A stretch of 64,000 nucleotides of DNA, from positions 3,395,501-3,459,500 of the forward strand of contig JQNH01000001.1 in assembly GCA_000745135.1 (NCBI GenBank), read 5' to 3'. This DNA comes from Rhizobiales bacterium YIM 77505 (lineage in GTDB: Bacteria; Pseudomonadota; Alphaproteobacteria; Rhizobiales; Beijerinckiaceae). A program made the translations under genes and the position numbers. Position 1 is the stretch's first letter, and each line of letters starts with the position of its first letter. Under the pieces are notes generated by a model. The model made no database searches. It saw nothing but the letters and a program-made list of their open reading frames with translations, and was not told the origin of the DNA. Positions 25,092 through 35,110 of the stretch are shown one piece after another.

Positions 25092-25859
25092 TTACTCCTC
25101 TCCCACGCCGGCCGAGACCGAAGCGGACGCGACCGCCATGCGCTTCGCGTAGCCCGTGCGAACAATCCAGTCGGCGAGATCGTTCGCGCCGATGCGGCAG
25201 GCGCCCTCAGCCTCGCTGACCGTCCTCATCCGGTAGCGGCAGACGACGCTTCGCGACCGGACGATGAGCTCGAGCTGCGTCGCTGCGCGAGCGCGGCATG
25301 GCTCCAGACGGCCGTCGAGGGTGCGACAGACCTCGTCGGCCCGCGGAAGCGCCACCCCTGCGAGGCGAATGCGGAAGCCCCCGACATCGAGCGTGCGCCC
25401 GTCGACAGCCACAACCTGCGGGAACACAGTCTCCCGCCATTCCGTTCCGCCGGAGGCTCGCGTGAAATGCCCCGGCAAGGACGATCCTTTGATCTGAGGA
25501 TCATTGGACGGATGAAAGCGCGCGTCGCTGGCGACTGTGAGCCGCCGGTCGAACATCCCATCTGCCGCTGACGCTCCTGTCCCAGCGAGCGGCACGGTGA
25601 CGGCAGGCGCGGGCTCCGCCGGCGGCGAGAGGCGATGCGCGAGCTTGCCCGTATCGCCGATCGCCTCGGCCGCGGGCGCCGCCTGCCGCGCCGCCGCGCC
25701 GGTGCCGGCCGGGGCGAGGGCGAAGACGGTGAGGGCAAGAAGGCCGGCCAGTCCTGCCGTGCGCGCCGCGACCGCCGCCGGTCCACGGCGCAACGGCTTG
25801 AGGTCTCCCGCGGGGGCCCCCACCAGCCAGATCGCACGACCGCTGCGCACCGTCCTCAT
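25092..25859 (-). CDS. Thermonuclease-fold protein with lost catalytic residues
   Basis: This 255-residue protein has an N-terminal membrane segment (about 33-55), an Ala/Pro linker, and a C-terminal staphylococcal-nuclease-like domain (about 148-240). The fold is recognisable from V-A-V-D-G-R-T-L-D-V, F-R-I-R-L-A-G-V-A-L-P-R and the W-I-V-R-T-G-Y-A-K-R ending. Catalytic positions differ: the D-G-D-T calcium Asp is Arg, the I-D-A-P-E Asp and Glu read Ala and Arg, and the Y-G-R Arg is absent. Nuclease activity is therefore unlikely. Three Cys residues in the domain may pair. A binding role outside the cytoplasm is inferred. Confidence 0.72.
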   Translation of the reverse strand: MRTVRSGRAIWLVGAPAGDLKPLRRGPAAVAARTAGLAGLLALTVFALAPAGTGAAARQAAPAAEAIGDTGKLAHRLSPPAEPAPAVTVPLAGTGASAADGMFDRRLTVASDARFHPSNDPQIKGSSLPGHFTRASGGTEWRETVFPQVVAVDGRTLDVGGFRIRLAGVALPRADEVCRTLDGRLEPCRARAATQLELIVRSRSVVCRYRMRTVSEAEGACRIGANDLADWIVRTGYAKRMAVASASVSAGVGEE

Positions 25860-26097
25860 GAATCACCGCCTCTTCAGCCGAAGCGCAGTAGAACAGGTGG
25901 GTCCTCACGGCTCATGAAGATGACGGCGACAAGTTTTCTGAAATCACATTCATCTTTTTGAAAGCACAACGGACTCGACAGACCGAAGAAAGGATTGGTT
26001 CACTTCAAGGCTCGGCTCGATCATTCCATTCACCCTTGATTCACGCCGCCGGCATCTCCTGTGGCCACGACAAAAGAACACGGGAACCAGGGCGGTC

Positions 26098-27552
26098 ATG
26101 GGACAGGAGCACTCACTCGGCTTCGGCGCGAATGCGCGCCGAAGCCGCTTCCACCGCGGGGCGCTGGCCCTGGCTGCGGCGGCGTCCCTCGTCGCGACCG
26201 TGCTCCTTCTCGCCTTGAGCCCGGCTCGTGCGCAGACGCGGCTCGTTGAGATCGGCGAGAACAAGATCGGCGCGGTGCGTGTCACGGCGGGCAAGTCGCA
26301 GACGCTGCAGACGACCCTCGGCTTCGTCGATCTTGTGGTGGGCGACCCCGACATCGCCGATGTGATGCCGCTCACCGACCGCACCATGTATGTGCTTGGC
26401 AAGAAGATCGGCACCACCAATGTGGCGATCTATGACGCCGCAAAGTCGCTTGTCGGCGTCATCGAGGTCGAGGTCGCCTACAACACGCCGCGGCTTCGCG
26501 CCGACATGGAACGGGCCCTGCCCGGCGACGATGCGAGGGTTTCCTCAGCGAATGGCCGCACCGTCCTGTCCGGCACGGTCGCGGACGGGGTCTCCGCGGC
26601 GCGCGCCGCCTCGCTTGCTAAGCAGTACGGCCCCGAAGTCCTCAACGACCTGAAGGTCCGCGGCTCCCAGCAGGTGATGCTGGAAGTGCGCTTCATCGAA
26701 GCCTCCCGCAACGCGGGCAAGGAGCTCGGCATCAACTGGGACGTGGTCGGCAAGAACTTCGCCACCCGCACCGGCCTCCAGGCCTGGGGGACCGGGCTGC
26801 TCGCTAGCGGCAATACGCCCTTCGGAGCGGTGCTCGGCCGCATCCTCAGCAACGGCGTCCAAGCGGACGTGCTCATCCAGGCCTTGGAAGACAAGGGTCT
26901 CGTGCGCAAGCTCGCGGAGCCGAACCTCGTCGCCATGTCCGGCGAGAAAGCGAGCTTCCTCGCCGGCGGCGAATTCCCCATCCCGGTCGCGAGCAGCAAT
27001 AACCAGATCACCATCGACTACAAGAAGTTCGGCGTCGGCCTCACCTTCCTGCCGACGGTCCTCGGGAACGGCGTCATCAACCTGAAGATCGAGCCCGAGG
27101 TGAGCCAGGTCGACACCTCGGTGTCAATCAACACCGGCATCGTCACGATCCCGGGCATCACCGTGCGCCGCGCGAGCACCGTCGTGGAACTGCGGGACGG
27201 GCAGAGCTTCGCGATCGCCGGCCTCCTGCAGAGCGTCAATTCCGACACGACGAAGCAGCTGCCTTGGCTCGGCGACATTCCCGTCCTCGGCACCCTATTC
27301 CGCTCGGCAGCGTTCGAGAAGCAGGAGACAGATCTCGCCATCATCGTGACGCCCCGCCTCGTCAAGCCCGCAAAGCCTGGCCAACGCCTGCGCACGCCCC
27401 TCGACAACACCTTGCCCGCCAGCGACGCCGACCTCTTCCTCGTCGGACGCCACGAGACGCCGGTGGCGCAGGCGGCCGCGAGCGGCAAGATCGTGCCGCC
27501 GGCCGGCCATATCCTCGATCTGAAGGAGGTTCCGCGTGTGGCGGTCCACTAG
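26098..27552 (+). CDS. cpaC: CpaC/RcpA-type secretin of a Flp/Tad pilus
   Basis: The 484-residue protein has a signal peptide (about 22-46), an N-terminal pilus-assembly domain (V-G-D-P-D-I-A-D-V-M-P-L near 77-88), a BON-like segment with L-S-G-T-V-A-D-G, and a type II/III secretin domain (E-V-R-F-I-E-A-S-R; L-K-I-E-P-E-V-S-Q-V-D; V-P-G-I-T-V-R-R-A-like; I-A-G-L-L-Q). This is the outer-membrane channel of the tight-adherence pilus. A low-GC 238-bp gap precedes it and probably holds the promoter. The ribosome site at the ATG is weak. Two more cpa genes follow, but the ATPase CpaF and the TadB/C genes are not present. Confidence 0.92.
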   Translation: MGQEHSLGFGANARRSRFHRGALALAAAASLVATVLLLALSPARAQTRLVEIGENKIGAVRVTAGKSQTLQTTLGFVDLVVGDPDIADVMPLTDRTMYVLGKKIGTTNVAIYDAAKSLVGVIEVEVAYNTPRLRADMERALPGDDARVSSANGRTVLSGTVADGVSAARAASLAKQYGPEVLNDLKVRGSQQVMLEVRFIEASRNAGKELGINWDVVGKNFATRTGLQAWGTGLLASGNTPFGAVLGRILSNGVQADVLIQALEDKGLVRKLAEPNLVAMSGEKASFLAGGEFPIPVASSNNQITIDYKKFGVGLTFLPTVLGNGVINLKIEPEVSQVDTSVSINTGIVTIPGITVRRASTVVELRDGQSFAIAGLLQSVNSDTTKQLPWLGDIPVLGTLFRSAAFEKQETDLAIIVTPRLVKPAKPGQRLRTPLDNTLPASDADLFLVGRHETPVAQAAASGKIVPPAGHILDLKEVPRVAVH

Positions 27553-27844
27553 GCCTATCGTCATGATGGCAACGACCCTCGCGCTTTGCGGCTGCAGCGA
27601 GTACCTGGAGCGGCGCGAGACCATCTCCTTTCACGCCGGCGACGCGGCGGCGGCGAACCGCGCCGTCCATACCATCGACCCCTGGCCGCGAGCGGCGCAG
27701 AACACCACCATCCCGACGAGCGGCCGCCGCGTGGCCGATGCCATTGAGCGCTACGAAACGCGCGCCAACGGCAACGGCCCGGCGGCGCCGCCCGTGATGG
27801 CGATTCCGATCATGCCCGCCGCTGGAGCGCCCACAGCGCCTTAA
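27536..27844 (+). CDS. Small pilus-locus lipoprotein (CpaD-like)
   Basis: This 102-residue product starts at GTG with a strong AAGGAGG 6 bp upstream, overlapping the cpaC end by 17 bp. Residues 1-18 form a lipoprotein signal with the lipobox L-A-L-C-G-C-S. The mature part has H-T-I-D-P-W-P-R-A-A-Q-N-T-T-I-P and R-V-A-D-A-I-E-R-Y-E-T, resembling the C-terminal part of CpaD pilus lipoproteins. It is likely an outer-membrane lipoprotein that helps place the CpaC secretin. The short length, about half that of usual CpaD, is notable. Confidence 0.8.
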   Translation: MWRSTRPIVMMATTLALCGCSEYLERRETISFHAGDAAAANRAVHTIDPWPRAAQNTTIPTSGRRVADAIERYETRANGNGPAAPPVMAIPIMPAAGAPTAP

Positions 27845-27847
27845 AAA

Positions 27848-27939
27848 GAGGCGCGACGGCAGCGGGCTCCCCCTCCTCTTCTCCAGGGGATGCCCCCTCC
27901 TCTGGGAGGAAGGCATCCTGCCCAAGCGAGGCGCGACGG
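27848..27939. repeat. Palindrome-bearing spacer with flanking 12-bp direct repeats
   Basis: GAGGCGCGACGG occurs at 27848-27859 and again at 27928-27939. Between them lie C-rich hairpin parts of the window's palindromic element family (CCCCT...AGGGG, then CCTCC-tctg-GGAGG at 27896-27909). The 12-mer occurs a third time at 33981-33992 inside another element. The spacer separates the lipoprotein gene from cpaE. Confidence 0.55.
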
Positions 27940-27947
27940 TTCCACTG

Positions 27948-29105
27948 ATGACAGAAACACGGCAGGGCAACGGCTCCGCGATCGTCCTGATCGGACCCGA
28001 CGGAGCCTTCCTCAACAGCGTGGCGGCCGCGATCACCCAGAACGCCGGCGCGGCGGTCGTCATCCCGGAGGCGGTCGAGGCGGCGGCGCGCCGGCCGGAG
28101 ATCGACGGCGCGGCCGCCGTGGTGGTTGAGCTCGACGCGCGGCGGCGCGAGAGCCTCGTCGCTCTTCAAGGCCTGGCGCTGCGGCTGTTCGGGCGCGCGC
28201 CGGTCCTTGTGCTCACGGACAGCGTCGATGATGCCTTGATCCGCTGGTTCCTGCAGATCCGCATTTCCGATCTCTTGCGCAAGCCTGTCGAGCCGAAGGA
28301 CGTTATCAAGGCGTGCCTCAGGGCGCTCAAGGCGAGCGCAAGCCTCCCCGATGACGGCAGCCAGATCTTCTCCTTCATCCCGGCCGCGGGCGGAGTGGGC
28401 GCGACGACCCTCGCCATCGAGACGGCGATGCTCCTGCGCCGCGCCGCGCCCAGGGAGTCCGACAGCGTGTGCCTCGTCGATCTGGACTTCCAGAACGGTG
28501 CCTGCGCCGACTATCTCGACCTCGAGCCGCGGCTCGATCTTGCCGAGATCGGCCCCCATCCCGAGCGGCTGGATCTCCAGCTTCTTGAAATCATGCTGAC
28601 GCGCCATGCGTCGGGGCTGATGCTGCTCGCCGCCAAGGGCCAGCCGGCGCAAAGTCCCAAGGTGGATACGGACGTCGTCGTGCGCCTGCTCGATCTCGTC
28701 TCGACCCGCTTCGAGAGCGTCGTGCTCGACGTGCCGCGCTTCTGGATGCCCTGGACAGACCAGGTGCTTCTCGGCTCGAACCGGGTCTATGTGGTCACGG
28801 ACATGACCGTGCCAGGCCTACGCCTCGGACGGCGCATGGCGACGTCGTTGAGCGAGCGCCTGCCCGAGCTCAAGCCGCGGGTCATCGTCAACCGCTTCGA
28901 GCAGCAGATGCTGTTTGGGACAGGGCTCAGGCGGGCCGATGTGGAGCGGGCCCTCGAAGGCTATCTCGAAGGCACGGTGGCCAACAACTACAAGCTCGTC
29001 CGCGAAGCCATCGACCGCGGCCTACCCCTCGACGGCGTGAAGTCCGGCAGCAACGTCTCCACGGACCTGAAGCGCATCGTGCTCGCGCAGACCGCCGCGG
29101 AGTAG
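27948..29105 (+). CDS. cpaE: CpaE-like pilus assembly ATPase (variant Walker A)
   Basis: The 385-residue protein has an N-terminal response-regulator-like domain (about 12-115, ending D-L-L-R-K-P-V-E-P) and a C-terminal MinD/ParA-like domain (about 130-370) with V-C-L-V-D-L-D-F-Q and V-L-D-V-P-R. CpaE localises the Cpa pilus to the pole. The P-loop reads A-A-G-G-V-G-A-T-T. CpaE family members usually keep the signature Lys at the start of the deviant Walker A but here it is Ala, and the second Lys is also Ala. ATP hydrolysis is therefore uncertain. The ATG has no strong ribosome site. Confidence 0.85.
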   Translation: MTETRQGNGSAIVLIGPDGAFLNSVAAAITQNAGAAVVIPEAVEAAARRPEIDGAAAVVVELDARRRESLVALQGLALRLFGRAPVLVLTDSVDDALIRWFLQIRISDLLRKPVEPKDVIKACLRALKASASLPDDGSQIFSFIPAAGGVGATTLAIETAMLLRRAAPRESDSVCLVDLDFQNGACADYLDLEPRLDLAEIGPHPERLDLQLLEIMLTRHASGLMLLAAKGQPAQSPKVDTDVVVRLLDLVSTRFESVVLDVPRFWMPWTDQVLLGSNRVYVVTDMTVPGLRLGRRMATSLSERLPELKPRVIVNRFEQQMLFGTGLRRADVERALEGYLEGTVANNYKLVREAIDRGLPLDGVKSGSNVSTDLKRIVLAQTAAE

Positions 29106-29364
29106 GCGCCTCGATCGGGGCAAGAAGGGAAGCGCGTCGTCTTCCCGCCTTTCCCGGGAGATGCAAAGCAGGCATTTGGGCTCGAGACGCGACGCCCGTG
29201 GAAAGTGAAGGACGGCGCGTCTTGCCTCCCTCGTCCGAGCATGCCTGCACACGCCCCTTTTGGCCTGCGCTCTTCGGGAGGGGGAAACCCTCGGGAGAGC
29301 CGCGCCGGACGCCCCTTTCGCTCCACCCCGCATCGGATAGGGTAGCGCCAACCCAGGAGCAGCC

Positions 29365-30111
29365 ATGAATCAGATCGATCTCAACGGGCATGTGGCCGTG
29401 GTCACAGGCGGGGCGCAGGGCATCGGCCAAGCCATCGTCGAGCGCTTCGCCGCGAGCGGCGCGATCGTCGAGATCTGGGACGTCGACGGAGAGCTCGCAG
29501 CCGAGACCGCGCGGAACATCGGCGCGACGGTCCATGCCCGCGCCGTCGACGTCACCGACGCCGAGGGCGTGGCCGCGGCGGCGAAGGCAGCCGAAGCGGC
29601 CCATGGGCCCATCGACATCCTCGTCACGAGCGCCGGGGTCGCGGGTCCGAACCACAAGACCTGGGATTATCCGCTCGACGCCTGGACCCGGGTCATGCGC
29701 ATCAATGTGGACGGCACCTTCCATTGCCTGAGGGCCGTGGTGCCCTCGATGATCGCGCAAGGCTACGGGCGGATCGTCACCGTCGCCTCGATCGCCGGCA
29801 AGGAGGGCAACCCGAACGCCTCGGCCTATTCCGCCTCCAAGGCGGCGGTGATCGCGCTCACGAAGTCCCTCGGCAAGGAACTCGCCCAGTACGACATCGC
29901 CGTCAACACCATCACGCCGGCCGCGGCGCGCACACGGATTTTCGAGCAGATCACCCAGGAGCACATCGATTTCATGCTCGCGAAGATCCCCCGCGGACGC
30001 TTCCTCGAAACGCGCGAGGTCGCTTCCATGGTCGCTTGGCTGTGCTCGGCCGAGAACAGCTTCACGACCGGCGCCGTCTTCGATCTCTCGGGCGGCCGGG
30101 CGACCTATTGA
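29365..30111 (+). CDS. SDR-family oxidoreductase
   Basis: The 248-residue short-chain dehydrogenase has the nucleotide loop T-G-G-A-Q-G-I-G, the catalytic Ser (V-A-S-I-A-G-K), the Y-S-A-S-K pair and N-x-I-T-P-A. It is of the FabG type and ends with the usual D-L-S-G-G-R-A-T-Y. Neighbouring allantoate-amidohydrolase-like gene starts 82 bp on and may be co-transcribed. Substrate unknown. A 259-bp gap upstream has hairpins but no obvious gene. Confidence 0.9.
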   Translation: MNQIDLNGHVAVVTGGAQGIGQAIVERFAASGAIVEIWDVDGELAAETARNIGATVHARAVDVTDAEGVAAAAKAAEAAHGPIDILVTSAGVAGPNHKTWDYPLDAWTRVMRINVDGTFHCLRAVVPSMIAQGYGRIVTVASIAGKEGNPNASAYSASKAAVIALTKSLGKELAQYDIAVNTITPAAARTRIFEQITQEHIDFMLAKIPRGRFLETREVASMVAWLCSAENSFTTGAVFDLSGGRATY

Positions 30112-30192
30112 GCAGGCGTGCAAACCATGCCGCCGAGGCGCCAGAAGGAGCCGCTTTCACGGCAGCTTGTTCATGGTCAAACTGGAGCGCGC

Positions 30193-31443
30193 ATGAGGGC
30201 TTCCCCTGACACGAGCCTTGGCCAGCGGGTCATGGCGCGGATCGATGAGCTTGCGCGGCACACCGACGAGCCGGGCCGGCTCACCCGCCTCTACCTCTCC
30301 AAAGCCCACCGGGCGGCCGCCGAGGCTGTCTTGAGCCTCATGCGGGCAGCGGGAATGACCGCCACCATCGACGCCGTGGGCAATGTGGTCGGGCGCTTGA
30401 CAGGGGAGCGCCCCGACGCGCCGACTCTGATCGTCGGCTCGCACATCGACAGCGTCGTCGATGCGGGACGCTTCGACGGGCCGCTCGGTGTGGTGTGCGG
30501 CATCGTGGCGGTCGAGGAGCTGACGCGGCGCGGCATCAGCCTGCCCTTCGCGCTCGAAGTGGTTGCCTTCGGGGACGAGGAGAACGTCCGCTTTCCCACC
30601 AACCTGTCCACATCCTATGCGCTCGCAGGTCGCTACAACCCGGCCTGGCTCGACGGGGTCGACGCGGACGGCGTCATGCTGCGCGATGCCCTCATCGCCT
30701 TCGGCGGCGACCCGGCCGGCATTCCGGCGCTGGCCCGCCGGCGCGGGGAGGTGCTGGGCTATCTTGAAGTGCACATCGAGCAGGGGCCGCAGCTTGAAGC
30801 TGCTGATCGACCGGTCGGCATTGTCACCGCGATCAACGGCATTACGCGGGCCCGCGCCTTCGTGGCAGGGGAGGCCGGCCATGCGGGCACGGTGCCGATG
30901 GCGATGCGCCGCGATGCCCTCGCCGCCGCCGCGGAAATGATCTCAGCGATCGAGCGGATCGGCGCGGCGCGCGCGGATACGGTGGCCACGGTGGGCGTTG
31001 CGGAAGTGCTGCCGGGCGCGGTCAACGTCATTCCAGCGCGAGTCGACTTCACCCTCGACTTGAGGGCCCCTGACGATGCCGTCCGGCGCGCCCTGGTCGC
31101 CGAGGTGGGCCGCGAGCTCCAGGCCATCGCCGACAGGAGGGGTTTGAGCCTTGCGATCGAACCCTTCATGGACTCTCCGGCCACCCCCATGGACCCCAAG
31201 CTCATGGCCGTGCTCGAGGAGGCTGCCGCGACCGTGAGCGGGCCGGCCCCGCGCCTTCCCTCAGGCGCCGGCCATGATGCGGTGGCCATGGCGACGCTCG
31301 CCCCGGCCGCCATGCTGTTCGTGCGCTGCAAGGGCGGCATCAGCCACAATCCCGCCGAATCGATCACCGAATCGGATGCGGAGGTGGCGGTGCGCGTTCT
31401 CATCGACGCCATCGAGCGGCTTGCCGCCAAGGTCGCCGACTGA
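30193..31443 (+). CDS. Zn-dependent hydrolase, allantoate amidohydrolase / N-carbamoyl-amino-acid hydrolase family
   Basis: I use the ATG at 30193 with GGAG 5 bp upstream, giving 416 residues. An in-frame upstream ATG at 30118 has no such site. This M20-like family is marked by G-S-H-I-D-S-V-V-D-A-G-R-F-D-G-P-L-G-V, A-F-G-D-E-E-N-V-R-F, H-I-E-Q-G-P-Q-L-E, G-H-A-G-T-V-P-M and S-G-A-G-H-D-A, all of which carry the metal ligands and the catalytic Glu. The reaction is hydrolysis of a ureido or amide bond, with allantoate, ureidoglycine or N-carbamoyl amino acids as candidates. The exact substrate is not fixed by sequence. Confidence 0.88.
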   Translation: MRASPDTSLGQRVMARIDELARHTDEPGRLTRLYLSKAHRAAAEAVLSLMRAAGMTATIDAVGNVVGRLTGERPDAPTLIVGSHIDSVVDAGRFDGPLGVVCGIVAVEELTRRGISLPFALEVVAFGDEENVRFPTNLSTSYALAGRYNPAWLDGVDADGVMLRDALIAFGGDPAGIPALARRRGEVLGYLEVHIEQGPQLEAADRPVGIVTAINGITRARAFVAGEAGHAGTVPMAMRRDALAAAAEMISAIERIGAARADTVATVGVAEVLPGAVNVIPARVDFTLDLRAPDDAVRRALVAEVGRELQAIADRRGLSLAIEPFMDSPATPMDPKLMAVLEEAAATVSGPAPRLPSGAGHDAVAMATLAPAAMLFVRCKGGISHNPAESITESDAEVAVRVLIDAIERLAAKVAD

Positions 31444-31506
31444 CCGCCACGGAACCGGCTTTGCCTTCGCGTGTTTTCGTGATCCCACCACAAGGAGAAT
31501 GACGAG

Positions 31507-31806
31507 ATGATGCGAGTGGTTCTCTGCGCCGCTCTTGGCCTTGGCGCCCTCACCGCCCTGTCGACCTCGCCCGCCGAGGCGCGGTTCTTCGGCAATGCGG
31601 TCGAGGCGCCGACGCTCGTGGAGACGGCGCAATGCGTGGTGCGGCGGGAGCGCGTGGTGCGGCCGGACGGACGGGTCGTGGTGCGCACAGTGCGGCGCTG
31701 CGGACCGGGGTTCGGACCGCGCGTCGAGCGCTGCCGCACCGTACGGGAGCGCGTCTACCGGCCCGGCGGTCGGGTGGTGGTGCGCACCGTCCGCCGCTGC
31801 TTCTAG
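31507..31806 (+). CDS. Small secreted Arg/Val repeat protein
   Basis: This 99-residue frame has a strong signal peptide (about 1-25, ending P-A-E-A) and an AAGGAG site about 10 bp upstream of the ATG. The mature part holds two near-copies of a 17-residue unit, R-V-V-R-P-D-G-R-V-V-V-R-T-V-R-R-C and R-V-Y-R-P-G-G-R-V-V-V-R-T-V-R-R-C, each ending in Cys, joined by G-P-G-F-G-P-R. Four Cys residues in total suggest disulfides. The very basic mature region could bind an anionic surface. No known family is recognised. Confidence 0.65.
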   Translation: MMRVVLCAALGLGALTALSTSPAEARFFGNAVEAPTLVETAQCVVRRERVVRPDGRVVVRTVRRCGPGFGPRVERCRTVRERVYRPGGRVVVRTVRRCF

Positions 31807-31827
31807 ACCGCGCGCCCACTGCAGGCT

Positions 31828-31849
31828 CGGCCGGGCACTCGCCCGGCCG
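31828..31849. terminator. Bidirectional terminator-like hairpin
   Basis: A perfect 9-bp stem CGGCCGGGC-actc-GCCCGGCCG lies 21 bp after the plus-strand small gene and 2 bp before the minus-strand ugpC stop. It is followed by only a short T-run. Its place between convergent genes fits a two-way terminator. Confidence 0.6.
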
Positions 31850-31850
31850 T

Positions 31851-32933
<1,083 letters not shown>

Positions 32934-33032
32934 CACATACTCCGGGCGAAGAGCGACGAGAGAACAATCAGGAGAGAAGGCTGCGCGAGCATAGCCGGGT
33001 CGGTCCCATTCGCCCTTCGCTATCCGCCGTGA

Positions 33033-33881
33033 TCACTTCTCGGTCTCCACCAGCCCCTTCACGAAAAGCCGCTGCATGAGGATCACGACCGCCACCGGCG
33101 GCAGCATGGCGAGCACAGCGGTCGCCATGGCGAGCTGCCATTCGGTCAGCGCGTCCTGCGTCACGATCATCTTCTTGATGCCGATGACGATGGTCTGCAT
33201 GGAATCCTTGGTCGTGATGAGGAGCGGCCAGAGATATTGGTTCCAGCCATAGATGAACTGGATCACGAACAGGGCCGCCATGGTGGTGATGGAGAGCGGC
33301 AGCACCGTATCCTTGAAGAACCGGAAGAAGCCGGCCCCGTCGATCTTGGATGCCTCCACGAGTTCGTCGGGGATGGTCATGAAGAACTGCCGGAAGAGCA
33401 GCGTGCCGGTGGCCGATGCGATGAGCGGCACGATCAGGCCGGCATAGGTGTCGAGCAGGCCAAGGTCCGCGACGATCTTGTAGGTGGGATAGATGCGCAC
33501 CTCGACCGGCAGCATCAGCGTGATGAAGATGATCCAGAACGCCGTCATCCGGAACGGGAACTTGAAATAGACGATGGCATAGGCCGACAGGATCGAGATG
33601 GCGATCTTGCCGACCGCGATGCCCATCGCCATGACGAAGGAGTTGAGCATCATCGTGCCGACGGGCTCGCGCGTCGAGCGCGAGGTGCCGACAAAGATGG
33701 CGCGATAGTAATTCTCAAGGAACAAGGGCCCCGGCGCGAGCCCCATCTGGCCGTTGGCGATGGTCGTCGCGTCATAGGTCGAGGCCACGAAGGCGAGGTA
33801 GACCGGGAAGGCGACGATCGCGATCCCGATCCACAGAACAAGGTGCGGGACGATGTTCCCGAGGCGGCGGCGCTCGACCAT
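33033..33881 (-). CDS. ugpE: ABC transporter permease UgpE-type
   Basis: The 282-residue CUT1 permease has six membrane segments and the coupling motif E-A-S-K-I-D-G-A-G-F-F-R-F-F (EAA loop). Y-G-W-N-Q-Y-L-W-P-L and the V-K-G-L-V-E ending match UgpE. It pairs with UgpA. The 220-bp gap to ugpA is filled by a palindromic composite element. Confidence 0.92.
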   Translation of the reverse strand: MVERRRLGNIVPHLVLWIGIAIVAFPVYLAFVASTYDATTIANGQMGLAPGPLFLENYYRAIFVGTSRSTREPVGTMMLNSFVMAMGIAVGKIAISILSAYAIVYFKFPFRMTAFWIIFITLMLPVEVRIYPTYKIVADLGLLDTYAGLIVPLIASATGTLLFRQFFMTIPDELVEASKIDGAGFFRFFKDTVLPLSITTMAALFVIQFIYGWNQYLWPLLITTKDSMQTIVIGIKKMIVTQDALTEWQLAMATAVLAMLPPVAVVILMQRLFVKGLVETEK

Positions 33882-33903
33882 CAGGCGCGCTCCGAGCCTC
33901 GCC

Positions 33904-34070
33904 CGCTCCCCCTTCTCCGGGACGAGGAGGGTCGATGGCGGCCCAGCAGCCGTCGGGACGGGGTGACGCCGGCGCTGAACGAGGCGCGACGGCGCCGCCG
34001 CATTTCACCCCTCGGCGGCGTCACTCCGCCCCGAAGCTTTGCTCCGCCCCTCTCCCTCAAGGGAAAGGCG
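33904..34070. repeat. Composite palindromic element (copy 2) between ugpA and ugpE
   Basis: The spacer starts with an imperfect hairpin (CCCCCTTCTCC...GGAGGG) and ends with CCCCTCTCCCT-caa-GGGAAAGG (34048-34067). Inside are G-G-G-G-T-G and C-A-C-C-C-C blocks and GAGGCGCGACGG (33981-33992). The order of hairpin, G-rich strand, central GC stem and closing hairpin is the same as in other copies. It splits the operon without coding sequence. Confidence 0.65.
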
Positions 34071-34101
34071 AAGGGCGCTGTTGCCCCATCGATGAGCACC
34101 A

Positions 34102-34983
34102 TCAATACGTCACCTTGCGCTCGATGTAGCGGAACTGGATCGCGGTGAGCGCGATCACGATGAACATCAGGATCACCGACTGGGCAGCCGAGCCGCCGAG
34201 GTCGCCGCCCAGCCGGCCATCGGAATAGACCTTGTAGACGAGGGTCTCGGTCGCCTTCGCCGGCCCGCCGCCCGTCACGGCGTCGATGATGCCGAACGTA
34301 TCGAAGAACACGTAGACGACATTGACCACGATGAGGAAGAAGGTGGTTGGCGACAGCAGCGGGAAGATGATGGTCCAGAACCGCCGCGTCGGGCCTGCGC
34401 CGTCGATCGCGCTCGCCTCGATGAGGCTCTTCGGGATGGCTTGCAGGCCGGCAAGGAAGAACAGGAAGTTGTAGCTGATCTGCTTCCAGGTCGCCGCCAG
34501 CACCACCAGCGTCATGGCATGGGTGCCGTTGAGAAGCGGGTTCCAATCGAGCCCCCACAGGCGCAGACCGCGCGCAACGAGCCCGAGGGAGGGCTGGAAC
34601 ATGAACAGCCACAGCACGCCCGCGACCGCCGGGGCCACCGCATAGGGCCACATGAGGAGCGTCTTGTAGGTCGCCGCGGCGCGGAGCTGCTTGTCCGCCA
34701 TCACCGCGAGGTAAAGAGCGACGGAGAGGGAAAGGACTGTGACCGCGGTGGAGAAGACGAGGGTCGTCCACATGGCCCGGTAGTATTCGGGCTGCGAGAA
34801 GAGATGGACGTAGTTCTCGAAGCCGACGAACTCGGTCGACAGCCCGAAGGCGTCCTCAAGATGGAAGGACTGCCACACCGCCTGGCTCGCCGGCCAATAG
34901 AAGAAGACGAGCGTAATGGCGAGCTGGGGCGCCAGCAGCGCGTAAGGAACGATGCGAGAACCGAAGACGGCGCGTTTCTGCAT
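34102..34983 (-). CDS. ugpA: ABC transporter permease UgpA-type
   Basis: The 293-residue CUT1 permease has about six membrane segments, N-terminal [16 protein letters not shown], and the EAA loop [31 protein letters not shown] is a UgpA-characteristic loop. It forms the membrane channel with UgpE. Confidence 0.93.
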   Translation of the reverse strand: MQKRAVFGSRIVPYALLAPQLAITLVFFYWPASQAVWQSFHLEDAFGLSTEFVGFENYVHLFSQPEYYRAMWTTLVFSTAVTVLSLSVALYLAVMADKQLRAAATYKTLLMWPYAVAPAVAGVLWLFMFQPSLGLVARGLRLWGLDWNPLLNGTHAMTLVVLAATWKQISYNFLFFLAGLQAIPKSLIEASAIDGAGPTRRFWTIIFPLLSPTTFFLIVVNVVYVFFDTFGIIDAVTGGGPAKATETLVYKVYSDGRLGGDLGGSAAQSVILMFIVIALTAIQFRYIERKVTY

Positions 34984-35110
34984 GGGGAAATTCCCCCTCT
35001 CCCGCGACGGGAGAGGGCTGGGGCGAGGGCGGCGGCGCCAGCCTTTCGAGGCTCGCGGCTCCTCCCTCGCCCGGTCTGCTGCGCAGACTCGACCTCTCCC
35101 TCGGGAGAGA
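34984..35110. repeat. Composite palindromic element (copy 3) between ugpB and ugpA
   Basis: A GGGGAAATTCCCC palindrome (34984-34996) runs into CCCTCTCCC-gcgac-GGGAGAGGG (34995-35017). A middle hairpin GTCTGC-tgc-GCAGAC lies at 35075-35089, and CTCTCCC-tc-GGGAGAG closes the element (35095-35110). The middle hairpin recurs as GTCCGC-tgc-GCGGAC in the copy at 41812-41950, showing common descent. Confidence 0.8.
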
